A DNA stretch of 64,000 bases from assembly GCA_902543145.1 (NCBI GenBank), contig CACBXG010000003.1, positions 27,088 to 91,087 on the forward strand. The letters are read 5' to 3'. Each line of letters opens with the position of its first letter. The stretch's first letter is position 1. The notes under the pieces are model-generated. The model did not search any database and had not been told where the DNA came from. It saw only the letters and a program-made list of their open reading frames with translations. Below are positions 8,844 to 16,839 of this stretch, piece by piece. The translations under genes and the position numbers were made by a program. The stretch is from an uncultured SAR116 cluster alpha proteobacterium. Its GTDB lineage: Bacteria; Pseudomonadota; Alphaproteobacteria; Puniceispirillales; Marisalimonadaceae.

Positions 8844-9218
8844 CTACTCCATACCAATATATAAAAAGTACAAAATCCCAATATTAGATAAAACTTGTAA
8901 AGTAACTAATAACGTCAACACTTTACTAGAGACTGGGTTTTTAACTGACAAACTTACTGCAGGAAAAGAATCGTTTCTGTTAAAAGTTTTATTACCTTTA
9001 TTTTCATTATCATCAAATTTGTCAGAATCATTTTTTACCTTAAAATTTTGATTCGGGAAACTATTTTTATTTTCCATTGAAAGAGAAATGTTTGAATTAC
9101 TAGTTTTTTGATGAATTTGCAAAGGCGAATCAACAGAAACTTGTTCTGTACCTTCATTTTCAATCTCTATACGCATTTTTTCAATTCGATCTCTTAAATC
9201 AATTATTTCATCTGCCAT
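8844..9218 (-). CDS. Small coiled-coil protein with C-terminal membrane helix, partner of M23 peptidase
   Basis: 124 residues from the ATG at 9218; the longer frame starts with TTG at 9227. The N-terminus (about 1-28, EIIDLRDRIEKMRIEIENE) looks like a short coiled coil, the middle is Asn/Ser-rich and disordered, and the last 25 residues are a membrane helix (VLTLLVTLQVLSNIGILYFLYI). It therefore probably faces the cytoplasm with a tail anchor. It lies three bases upstream of the M23 peptidase gene in the same orientation. No family recognised; a link between peptidase and bactofilin scaffold is an inference. Confidence 0.6.
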   Translation of the reverse strand: MADEIIDLRDRIEKMRIEIENEGTEQVSVDSPLQIHQKTSNSNISLSMENKNSFPNQNFKVKNDSDKFDDNENKGNKTFNRNDSFPAVSLSVKNPVSSKVLTLLVTLQVLSNIGILYFLYIGME

Positions 9219-9397
9219 AATATCCAACTTTAAATTTTTGATTTCTAATAATTATTATGGCAAGTTAATTGCATCATTCATACCAAATAAATAAATTTTG
9301 TTTAATTTTTTAAATTTAAATTTACGGTAGTAACATATATGTAGTTGTAGTAGGTTAAATTTGATAAATTTTAATTATTAGAAAAAGGATTTCCAAG

Positions 9398-9736
9398 ATG
9401 TTAGGAAAAACAAACGATACTGAAAATGCAAAATCTGTAATTTCAAGTGACATGAAGATAAAAGGTAAAATTTCAGCAGATGGAGATTTAGTATTATTAG
9501 GGTCAGTTGTTGGAGATATCAAATGTCATAGTTTATCAGTAGAAGATACTGGGACTTTAAAAGGGAATATTGATGCAGATATTGTAACAGTATCTGGTAA
9601 ATGTGATGGTCAAGTCTCAGGTGATATTGTTTCAATAAAATCTACTGGTAAAATTAATGGTGAAGTTTTTTATGAAAATATTTCAATAGAGGAAGGTGCT
9701 ATTGTAGAGGCTCAAGTAGGAAAAAGAAAAAAATAG
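9398..9736 (+). CDS. Bactofilin 1
   Basis: 112 residues. The core is the bactofilin beta-helix: VISSDMKIKGKISADGDLVLLGSVVGDIKCHSLSVEDTG and further rungs of five to six residues. Bactofilins polymerise without nucleotide into membrane-associated filaments that scaffold peptidoglycan enzymes. First of three tandem paralogues on the plus strand. The gap to the divergent membrane-protein gene (9219-9397) must hold the promoters of both sets. Confidence 0.93.
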   Translation: MLGKTNDTENAKSVISSDMKIKGKISADGDLVLLGSVVGDIKCHSLSVEDTGTLKGNIDADIVTVSGKCDGQVSGDIVSIKSTGKINGEVFYENISIEEGAIVEAQVGKRKK

Positions 9737-9769
9737 AATAAAATAAAATAAAATAAAAGGAGATTTTTG

Positions 9770-10159
9770 ATGGCAAATAAACAGGCAGTTTTGGGATCTG
9801 GGGCAAGATTTACCGGTAAAATATCTAATGCCAAATCCATTGAAATCAATGGATATGTTGAAGCTGATTTAACAACTGAAAAAGTTACTATTGGTTCAAC
9901 TGGAAAATTTCATGGAAAAGTTGATTCAGAATTAGTGGTTATTGCTGGAGAGTATGAAGGAAAAATGAAGGCTGATAGTGTTTGGTTAACTGAAACTTCA
10001 AGAATTAGTGGTGAGGTTCATTATAAGTCATTACAAATGGATAGAGGTGCAGCTTTAAATTGCAGGGTAGTACACAATTGGACTAAGGCTGATGCAAAAA
10101 AAGCGGAAGAAACTAATGAAACTGAAGAAGTTCAAGAAGATAACACAGAAGACAAATAA
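9770..10159 (+). CDS. Bactofilin 2
   Basis: 129 residues from the ATG at 9770, with AGGAG about nine bases upstream; an in-frame TTG one codon earlier is not needed. The beta-helix core covers about residues 5-105 (GSGARFTGKISNAKSIEINGYVEADL, IAGEYEGKMKADSVW). An acidic tail rich in Glu (ETNETEEVQEDNTEDK) follows, which the other two bactofilins lack and which may mediate partner binding. The gap to bactofilin 1 contains a short AAATA/AAAATA repeat. Confidence 0.93.
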   Translation: MANKQAVLGSGARFTGKISNAKSIEINGYVEADLTTEKVTIGSTGKFHGKVDSELVVIAGEYEGKMKADSVWLTETSRISGEVHYKSLQMDRGAALNCRVVHNWTKADAKKAEETNETEEVQEDNTEDK

Positions 10160-10183
10160 TTTAGGTTTTTATAAGGATTTATT

Positions 10184-10498
10184 ATGAGTGAAATAACATA
10201 TATATCAGAAGAATTGGTTATGGAGGGCAACTTAGATTCTGCCGGATCATCAGTTGTAGTTGCTGGAAGATTTAAAGGTGAACTAAGAGCTAAAGATGTA
10301 CTTCTTGAAGCTAACAGTATTTTTGACGGAAACTTGATTGCCGACAAAGTTACATTAGGTGGGCTTGTAAAAGGTGAAGTTGCAGCAAATACTCTCAATG
10401 TTGCAAGTAGTGCAAAAGTTGAAGGTAATTTGAAAACTAATGCTTTATCTATTGATTTAGGGGCAGAAGTTTCAGGAAGTATAACTAGAATTTCCTAA
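10184..10498 (+). CDS. Bactofilin 3
   Basis: 104 residues, almost entirely beta-helix (YISEELVMEGNLDSAGSSVVVAGRFKGELRAKDVLL and onward). It has no tail, so it is the minimal form. AAGGA lies upstream of the ATG. It follows bactofilin 2 by 24 bases and is probably cotranscribed. The three paralogues differ enough to be distinct subunits, not recent copies. It abuts the convergent small gene ending at 10499. Confidence 0.92.
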   Translation: MSEITYISEELVMEGNLDSAGSSVVVAGRFKGELRAKDVLLEANSIFDGNLIADKVTLGGLVKGEVAANTLNVASSAKVEGNLKTNALSIDLGAEVSGSITRIS

Positions 10499-10777
10499 TT
10501 ACTGTAAAATTTTTTGCTTTAATGTTGTTTTTATACATTCATTAAAAAATTTTTTTGTGCTTTCTTCACCTGTTAACTTTGTAAGCTTCATTGAAGCGTA
10601 TCTTCCTGCAGCAAGAGCTATAGCAAGATCATCTTCTTCAATTTTTGAGACTTGATTAAGATAATCTTCAATTTCGTCTCTGATCCGAATTAGCTTTTTT
10701 TCATAAAAATCTTCTTGGTTAGTGTTGCATGAAGAAAAATCTAATTTAATTATCTGGCCCATGTTAACTTTCATCAT
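10499..10777 (-). CDS. Small hypothetical protein
   Basis: 92 residues; the exact start is uncertain because ATGs occur at 10777, 10774 and 10762 and none has a strong ribosome binding site. The protein looks helical and acidic-amphipathic (KKLIRIRDEIEDYLNQVSKIEEDDLAIALAAGRYASMKLTK). No signal peptide or membrane helix. It resembles small ZapA-like or regulatory helical proteins in general shape only; I do not recognise the family. Confidence 0.5.
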   Translation of the reverse strand: MMKVNMGQIIKLDFSSCNTNQEDFYEKKLIRIRDEIEDYLNQVSKIEEDDLAIALAAGRYASMKLTKLTGEESTKKFFNECIKTTLKQKILQ

Positions 10778-10853
10778 ATTTATTTATACATTTAATTTAA
10801 CGACTAAACTGATATAATTTTAATTTTTAAAGACAATTTTTTAAATCCACAAA

Positions 10854-11675
10854 ATGATAAATTTTCAAATATATAAAAATGGACAACAAATAGAATTTGA
10901 AAGCAAAAATACTCACTTTGATGATAAAAATAATCAAACATTATTTATTTTTCATGGTCTTTATGGAAGAGGTAAAAATTGGAATACATTTTCTAAAAAA
11001 TTAAGTAAAGAAAAAAATAAGATAGTGGTGACAGTGGATTTAAGAAATCATGGAGGAAATCATTTCGAAGAAGATATTTCATATATGTTAATGATGAATG
11101 ATATTGTAAGTCTCTTCAATTACCTTGGCATAGAAAAAACTAATTTATTGGGGCATTCAATGGGTGGTAAATTAGCTATGATGATTACCTTATTAAAGCC
11201 AAAATATGTTAATAAAGTCATAATAGCTGATATAGCTCCTATTGATTATGATAATGATGATAGTCTAATAATAAATTCTCTTTTAAATATGAATTTAGAT
11301 TTAATAAAAAATAGGGGAGAAGCTGATGTTATTTTGGCTGAATATATAGATCAAAAGTTTTTAAGGTCATTTTTATTACAAAATCTTGAATTAGTAGATG
11401 GAAAATATAAATGGTCAATTAATCTGAAAGCAATTAAGAAATCTCTAAATGAATTAAGAAAGTTTCCTACTATAAATAATATTAAAAGATTTAATAAAGA
11501 AGTACTTTGCATCTACGGAGGAAAAAGTAATTATGTTAAAGAGGAATATTTTAAGATATTTAAAATTTTTTTTCCTAATATTTTATTTCATGAAATTAAA
11601 GATGCAGACCATTTTTTACACATACAAAACCCATTAGAATTTTATGAAGTTTCAAAAAAATTTTTAAATAATTAA
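10854..11675 (+). CDS. Alpha/beta-hydrolase, YbfF-like esterase
   Basis: 273 residues with an alpha/beta-hydrolase fold. The oxyanion-hole region is FHGLYGRGKNW, the nucleophile elbow is GHSMGG (serine near residue 102), VDLRNHG sits between them, and the catalytic histidine is in DADHFLH near the C-terminus. The pattern matches the YbfF/ABHD11-like esterases, which act on acyl esters; the physiological substrate is not evident. It stands between the small minus-strand gene and purU without clear operon linkage. Confidence 0.85.
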   Translation: MINFQIYKNGQQIEFESKNTHFDDKNNQTLFIFHGLYGRGKNWNTFSKKLSKEKNKIVVTVDLRNHGGNHFEEDISYMLMMNDIVSLFNYLGIEKTNLLGHSMGGKLAMMITLLKPKYVNKVIIADIAPIDYDNDDSLIINSLLNMNLDLIKNRGEADVILAEYIDQKFLRSFLLQNLELVDGKYKWSINLKAIKKSLNELRKFPTINNIKRFNKEVLCIYGGKSNYVKEEYFKIFKIFFPNILFHEIKDADHFLHIQNPLEFYEVSKKFLNN

Positions 11676-11718
11676 ATATCGTATTGTTTCAAAATATTAA
11701 AAAATGTATTAAATATTC

Positions 11719-12591
11719 ATGAATAAGAAATTAGAAACACATATATTAAAATTATCTTGTAAAGATCAGGTAGGAATTGTCGCAAATATTTCTTCAATTC
11801 TGGCTGAATCGAATTGTAATATTGTTGAGTCTAAACAATTTACAGATCAAAAAAACGGTAACTTTTTTATCAGACAAAGTTTTTTATTACTTAATAATGA
11901 AATGTTACCAAGTTTAAGAAATAATTTAGAGATGTTAGCAAAGAAATTAAATGCAGACTTTTTCTTATCTGAGATTGAACGCCCCATGAATACAGTTTTG
12001 CTTGTTTCTAAATTTGATCATTGTTTAAATGATATCTTGTTTAAGGTTAGGAACAACTCATTAAATTTAAAAATTAAAGCTGTTGTATCAAATCATAAAA
12101 CTGCAGAAGAGATAGCAAGTTTTTCGAATATTCCATTTCATTTTTTACCAATTGAAAAATCAAATAAATTAGATCAGGAAAAAAAACTTAAAGAAATTAT
12201 TAATAATAATGATGTTCAATTAATTGTCTTAGCTCGTTATATGCAAGTGCTATCAGAAGAATTTACAAATGAATATGCAGGAAAAATTATTAATATTCAT
12301 CATAGCTTTTTGCCTAGTTTCAAAGGAGCGAAACCTTATCATCAAGCCTTTGAAAGAGGAGTGAAGGTCATTGGTGCAACTGCACATTATGTTACAAAAG
12401 ATCTTGATGATGGACCCATAATTGAACAAGATACTCAAGAGGTTAATCACGAAATGATGCCTAATGATTTGGTTTTAATGGGGAGGGATATTGAAGCAAG
12501 AGTTTTGTACAGAGCCATAAAAGCTCATTCTGAAAGAAGAGTTTTTTTAAACGACAATAGAACAATTGTATTTAGGGGACATAGAATTTAA
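11719..12591 (+). CDS. purU: Formyltetrahydrofolate deformylase
   Basis: 290 residues. An N-terminal ACT domain (about 6-85, LSCKDQVGIVANISSILAE) senses ligands and a C-terminal formyltransferase-fold domain (about 95-285) holds HHSFLPSFKGAKPYHQAFERGVK and ATAHYVTKDLDDGPIIEQ. PurU hydrolyses 10-formyl-THF to formate and THF and balances the one-carbon pool. The ACT domain separates it from PurN and Fmt. It ends two bases before trxB starts. Confidence 0.95.
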   Translation: MNKKLETHILKLSCKDQVGIVANISSILAESNCNIVESKQFTDQKNGNFFIRQSFLLLNNEMLPSLRNNLEMLAKKLNADFFLSEIERPMNTVLLVSKFDHCLNDILFKVRNNSLNLKIKAVVSNHKTAEEIASFSNIPFHFLPIEKSNKLDQEKKLKEIINNNDVQLIVLARYMQVLSEEFTNEYAGKIINIHHSFLPSFKGAKPYHQAFERGVKVIGATAHYVTKDLDDGPIIEQDTQEVNHEMMPNDLVLMGRDIEARVLYRAIKAHSERRVFLNDNRTIVFRGHRI

Positions 12592-12593
12592 GT

Positions 12594-13535
12594 ATGAACA
12601 ATCAAAAAGAAAAAGTTATAATTATTGGTTCAGGAGCAGCAGGGTTAACAGCTGCAATATATGCTGCAAGAGCTAATCTGAATCCAATTGTAATTGAAGG
12701 TATCCAACCTGGTGGTCAACTTACAATAACTACAGATGTTGAAAACTATCCAGGATATGCTGATGTTGTTCAAGGTCCATGGATGATGGAACAAATGAGA
12801 TCTCAGGCACTTAAAGTTGGAGCTCGCATAATAAATGATATAGTTGTTAAAGTTGATTTAAAAAAAAATGAAAAGATGGTGGTTTTAGATTCAAATAAAT
12901 CTTTGACAGCAGATACAATCATTATAGCCACTGGAGCACAAGCTAAATGGTTAGGTTTAGAGAGTGAAAACAAATTTAATGGAAAAGGCGTTTCAGCCTG
13001 TGCAACCTGTGATGGGTTTTTCTATAGAAACAAAGTAGTTGCAGTAGTTGGAGGAGGTAATACAGCTGTTGAGGAGGCTCTATACCTTTCGAATATATGT
13101 ACTAAAGTAAATTTAATTCATAGACGTGATGTACTAAGATCAGAAAAGATTTTACAAGACAGACTTTTCTCAAAGAAAAACATAAATATTATTTGGAATA
13201 ATGAAGTTAGCGAAGTTTTAGGTGATGAAAATGGGGTTAATGCACTTAAATTAATTTCAACAAAAAAAAATCATACAGAGATAATTAAAGTTGATGGTGT
13301 TTTTATTGCAATTGGTCATAGTCCATCAACAAAGCCCTTTAAAGATGTGCTGGATATGGACAATGAAGGTTATATTATAGCTCAAAAACCAGGGTCTACA
13401 ATTACAAATATAGATGGTGTTTTTGCTGCAGGTGATTGTGTTGACAAAATTTACAGGCAAGCCGTAACTGCTGCAGGTATGGGTTGCATGGCTGCGCTTG
13501 ATGCTGAAAAATGGATACAAAGCCACAATCTTTAA
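12594..13535 (+). CDS. trxB: Thioredoxin-disulfide reductase
   Basis: 313 residues, standard length. The FAD-binding GSGAAGLTAAIYAARA is at the N-terminus, the redox-active CATC lies near residues 138-141 (SACATCDGFFYR), the NADPH-binding GGGNTAVEEA follows, and the second FAD motif GVFAAGDCVDKIYRQAVTAAGMGCMAA closes the protein. It reduces thioredoxin with NADPH. It follows purU by two bases and overlaps the end of the convergent speB by four bases. Confidence 0.96.
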   Translation: MNNQKEKVIIIGSGAAGLTAAIYAARANLNPIVIEGIQPGGQLTITTDVENYPGYADVVQGPWMMEQMRSQALKVGARIINDIVVKVDLKKNEKMVVLDSNKSLTADTIIIATGAQAKWLGLESENKFNGKGVSACATCDGFFYRNKVVAVVGGGNTAVEEALYLSNICTKVNLIHRRDVLRSEKILQDRLFSKKNINIIWNNEVSEVLGDENGVNALKLISTKKNHTEIIKVDGVFIAIGHSPSTKPFKDVLDMDNEGYIIAQKPGSTITNIDGVFAAGDCVDKIYRQAVTAAGMGCMAALDAEKWIQSHNL

Positions 13536-14410
13536 TCATTTAAATTTATTAATTCCATTATTCTGTAAACCAAAGAAGCTACTGTAAAGTCATATGCAAA
13601 AAAATTTTTTATTGGTGAAAATTCAACAACATCAAATCCAACAACTTTTCTACCTCTAATTAAGCTCTTAATTAATTGTAGACTTTCATTAAATCCGAGA
13701 CCATCAGGTACTGGTGTTCCTGTAGCGGGCATTACTGAAGGATCTAATCCATCTACATCAAAAGTGATATATATGTTATGTGGAAAGTCTTTTGGTAATT
13801 TTAGATCTTTTTTATTTCTAATATCCTCAATGTCAAAATATAATATTTCAAAAATATTTCTATTTTTTACTTCTTCTTTGCTTAATGCTCTTACACCAAA
13901 TTGTGCAACTTTATATTTTGATTTACTTAAAAGATACATAACACTTGCGTGTGAATGTACCTTATTTTCATAATTCTTTCTTAAATCAGCATGAGCATCA
14001 ATTTGTATAATCCCTATTTCTTCATATTTTGAGAAATTTAATCCTTTAAAAACACCGTTTACAGCACCAAAAGTAATACTATGCTCTCCGCCGAGAATTA
14101 CTGGTATTTTGTTTTTTTTGCAAATTTCTTTTGTAATCTTTTCTATATTAAACATCACATTTTCTATACAAAAATTACAATTTAAAAAAGGATGAGTGAA
14201 AATACCATTAAGGCAAGGTTCACTTTCACCTGTAAATCTTTCCAATTCGTTGCTCGCCTCTAGTATGGCTTCCGGACCTTTTGATGTGCCTGTGCCACAA
14301 GAGACTGTTTTTTCAAGAGGTATTGGGAGGATATGAAATTTTGCTTTTTCTTTACTTTTTTCTTCCACAGAAAGTTCTGAGTTTAAAAAAATTTTCTTTG
14401 TATTTTTCAT
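13532..14410 (-). CDS. speB: Agmatinase / ureohydrolase family
   Basis: 292 residues with the ureohydrolase manganese motifs GGEHSIT, DAHADLR and TFDVDGLDPS. Agmatinase splits agmatine into putrescine and urea. It is the last gene of the polyamine operon headed by speA (arginine decarboxylase makes agmatine), which supports agmatine rather than arginine as substrate. The start lies 14 bases after the preceding gene's stop. Confidence 0.93.
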   Translation of the reverse strand: MKNTKKIFLNSELSVEEKSKEKAKFHILPIPLEKTVSCGTGTSKGPEAILEASNELERFTGESEPCLNGIFTHPFLNCNFCIENVMFNIEKITKEICKKNKIPVILGGEHSITFGAVNGVFKGLNFSKYEEIGIIQIDAHADLRKNYENKVHSHASVMYLLSKSKYKVAQFGVRALSKEEVKNRNIFEILYFDIEDIRNKKDLKLPKDFPHNIYITFDVDGLDPSVMPATGTPVPDGLGFNESLQLIKSLIRGRKVVGFDVVEFSPIKNFFAYDFTVASLVYRIMELINLND

Positions 14411-14424
14411 TTCTTTACCTAAAG

Positions 14425-15606
14425 TTAAGATAATTTGTTTTCAAAATCTTCATAAGTAAATCTTTTGATTACTTCTAAATTATCATTATCGCTATCCCAA
14501 ATCGCTACAGATGGTATTTTTACTCCATTGAAAAAACTAGTTTTTACCATTGTATAATGTGCTTGATCTAATATAGCTATTCTATCTCCAACTTTGGGTG
14601 TAGACTTAAAATTATACTCTCCAATGATATCACCTGCCAAACAGCTAGGTCCGCCAAGCATAACTTTGTAACCGTCTTTAGGTTCATTTAGCAATGCTGG
14701 CCTATATGGCGCCTCAATTACATCAGGCATGTGAGAAACTGCACTAATATCTGTAACTGCAAAATTTGGTGAGAATTCATTGCTAGGTTTAAAACTATCT
14801 ATAATTTCTCCAACTAAAATACCTGAATCTAATACCACAGCTTCTCCCGGTTCAATATAGATTTGACAGCTAGTTTCATCTGCAAGTCGTTTTAGAAAAG
14901 TTTGTAATTTATCAATTTCATAATCATTTCTAGTAATATGGTGACCTCCACCAAGATTAAGCCAATTTAATTTTTTACAGAGGGGAACAATATCATTTTT
15001 GATTTTATTCCAAGTATTTTCTAAAGGAGTGAAATTTTGTTCACACAAGGTATGAAAATGAATACCATTTAATTTGTTTATATCAATACTATCCAAATCA
15101 TTTAGATGTATGCCTAACCTAGAATTGATACTAGCAGCATTATATTTCTCATTATTTATTTCAGAATGAAGTGGGTTAATTCTCAATCCAATTTCATTCT
15201 TAAATTTTATTGCGATATTATAAAAATCATTCAATTGGTTTGAGGAATTAAAAACGATATGATCTGATAAGTTAACAATTTCTCTAATGTCATCTTTTTT
15301 ATAAGCCGGAGAAAAAGTACTTATTTCTCCTTTAAAATATTTTTTAGCTAACTTTGTTTCATATAAACCAGAACTGCAACATCCATCTAAATATTCAGAT
15401 ATTAATGGACCGAAATAGGGAGTAGAAAAAGCTTTCAAGGCAATTAAAATTTTAACACCTGTTTGTAATTTTAGGTGATTTAAGGTTAACAAATTATCTA
15501 TCAATGCTCTTTTATCTATAACAAAGCAAGGACTTGGTAATTTATATAAATCTAGTTTATTAAAATTTCTTGGGTCTCCCCCCATAGTTTTAAAAATGTT
15601 TTCCAC
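14425..15606 (-). CDS. nspC: Carboxy(nor)spermidine decarboxylase
   Basis: 393 residues with a GTG start overlapping the stop of the upstream gene (TAGTG); an ATG at 15585 is an alternative. It is a PLP enzyme of the alanine-racemase fold: the Schiff-base lysine is in KILIALKAFST near residue 53, followed by GIHFHTLCEQ, LNLGGGHHI and IYIEPGEAVV. CANSDC converts carboxyspermidine to spermidine. Pairing with the dehydrogenase encoded just upstream supports this over diaminopimelate decarboxylase. The order speA-dehydrogenase-decarboxylase-speB gives a full arginine-to-spermidine route. Confidence 0.92.
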   Translation of the reverse strand: MENIFKTMGGDPRNFNKLDLYKLPSPCFVIDKRALIDNLLTLNHLKLQTGVKILIALKAFSTPYFGPLISEYLDGCCSSGLYETKLAKKYFKGEISTFSPAYKKDDIREIVNLSDHIVFNSSNQLNDFYNIAIKFKNEIGLRINPLHSEINNEKYNAASINSRLGIHLNDLDSIDINKLNGIHFHTLCEQNFTPLENTWNKIKNDIVPLCKKLNWLNLGGGHHITRNDYEIDKLQTFLKRLADETSCQIYIEPGEAVVLDSGILVGEIIDSFKPSNEFSPNFAVTDISAVSHMPDVIEAPYRPALLNEPKDGYKVMLGGPSCLAGDIIGEYNFKSTPKVGDRIAILDQAHYTMVKTSFFNGVKIPSVAIWDSDNDNLEVIKRFTYEDFENKLS

Positions 15607-16811
15607 TAGAAATTTACTTTGTTTTCTAGTTGTATGGTTTTCGTAGGTAAACCATGCTTATTGAGGAGTTCCATAAATGGATCTGGGTCAAATTGTTCCA
15701 TGTTCCAAACTCCTGGTTTAAACCAGCTTTTTTTTAACATTAACAATGATCCTATCATCGCGGGAACGCCAGTAGTATATGAAATTGCTTGACTACCCAA
15801 CTCTTTAAAACAATCTTCATGATTGCAGATATTATATGTGTAATATGTTTTTTCTAAGTTATTTTTTTTACCTGTAACTATTGTGCCGATACAAGTCTTC
15901 CCTTTAGTTTTTTCTCCAAGACTTCCAGGATCTGGTAAAACACTTTTTAAAAATTGTAATGGAATTATTTCTGTTCCATTATAATTTACTGGGTTGATAG
16001 ATGTCATTCCTATATTTTGGAGAACATCTAAATACTTTAAATAGTTATCACCGAATGTCATCCAAAATCTTGCTCTTTTAATCTCAGGATAATGTTTTAT
16101 TAAACTCTCCAATTCTTCATGATACATTAAATAAATATTTTTATTTCCAATTTCAGGAAATTCAAAAGAGACTTTTTTCTTAAGAGCTTGTCCAATCTTC
16201 CATTGATTATTGTCCCAATGCTTAGAATCAGATGTAACCTCTCTAATATTAATTTCAGGATTAAAATTAGTAGCAAATGGGAGACCGTGATCACCATCAT
16301 TGCAATCAAGAATATCTAAAAAATCAATACTATCCAAATAATGTTTTCTAGTAAAAGCTGTGAAGACATTTGTAACACCTGGATCAAAGCCTGATCCTAA
16401 AAGAGTCATAAGGCCTTTTTTTTTAAATTTTTTATCATAATCCCATTGCCATTTGTATTCAAACTTTGCTTTATCCCTAGGTTCATAATTTGCAGTGTCT
16501 AAATAATGTGTATTAGTTAATAAACAAGCATCCATTATATTAAGATCTTGATAAGGAAGAGCTAGGTTTACAACTAAAAATGGGTCAAATTTTTTAATTA
16601 ATGCTACTGTTTCTTCAATATTATCTGCATCTAGCTCTGCTGTTGTAATGTTAATATTATACTTATCTTTGACACTTTTTTTAATTTGGAAGCATTTTTC
16701 GATGGATCTACTTGCTAATATTATATTTTTAAAATATCTAGGATTTTGTGCCATTTTGTGAACAGTTACATGACTAACACCACCTGCACCAATAACTAAA
16801 ATATTGTCCAT
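15606..16811 (-). CDS. Carboxy(nor)spermidine dehydrogenase (saccharopine dehydrogenase family)
   Basis: 401 residues. The N-terminal Rossmann motif is VIGAGGVSHVTVHKMAQNP, then SRSIEKC and the family stretch LGSGFDPGVTNVFTAF. These enzymes of the saccharopine-dehydrogenase family join putrescine (or diaminopropane) with aspartate semialdehyde to give carboxyspermidine, using NADPH. Since speA and speB on the same transcript provide putrescine, carboxyspermidine is the likely product. The stop overlaps the GTG of the decarboxylase. Confidence 0.92.
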   Translation of the reverse strand: MDNILVIGAGGVSHVTVHKMAQNPRYFKNIILASRSIEKCFQIKKSVKDKYNINITTAELDADNIEETVALIKKFDPFLVVNLALPYQDLNIMDACLLTNTHYLDTANYEPRDKAKFEYKWQWDYDKKFKKKGLMTLLGSGFDPGVTNVFTAFTRKHYLDSIDFLDILDCNDGDHGLPFATNFNPEINIREVTSDSKHWDNNQWKIGQALKKKVSFEFPEIGNKNIYLMYHEELESLIKHYPEIKRARFWMTFGDNYLKYLDVLQNIGMTSINPVNYNGTEIIPLQFLKSVLPDPGSLGEKTKGKTCIGTIVTGKKNNLEKTYYTYNICNHEDCFKELGSQAISYTTGVPAMIGSLLMLKKSWFKPGVWNMEQFDPDPFMELLNKHGLPTKTIQLENKVNF

Positions 16812-16839
16812 TTCAAACTCCCATAAATTTACTTATTAG

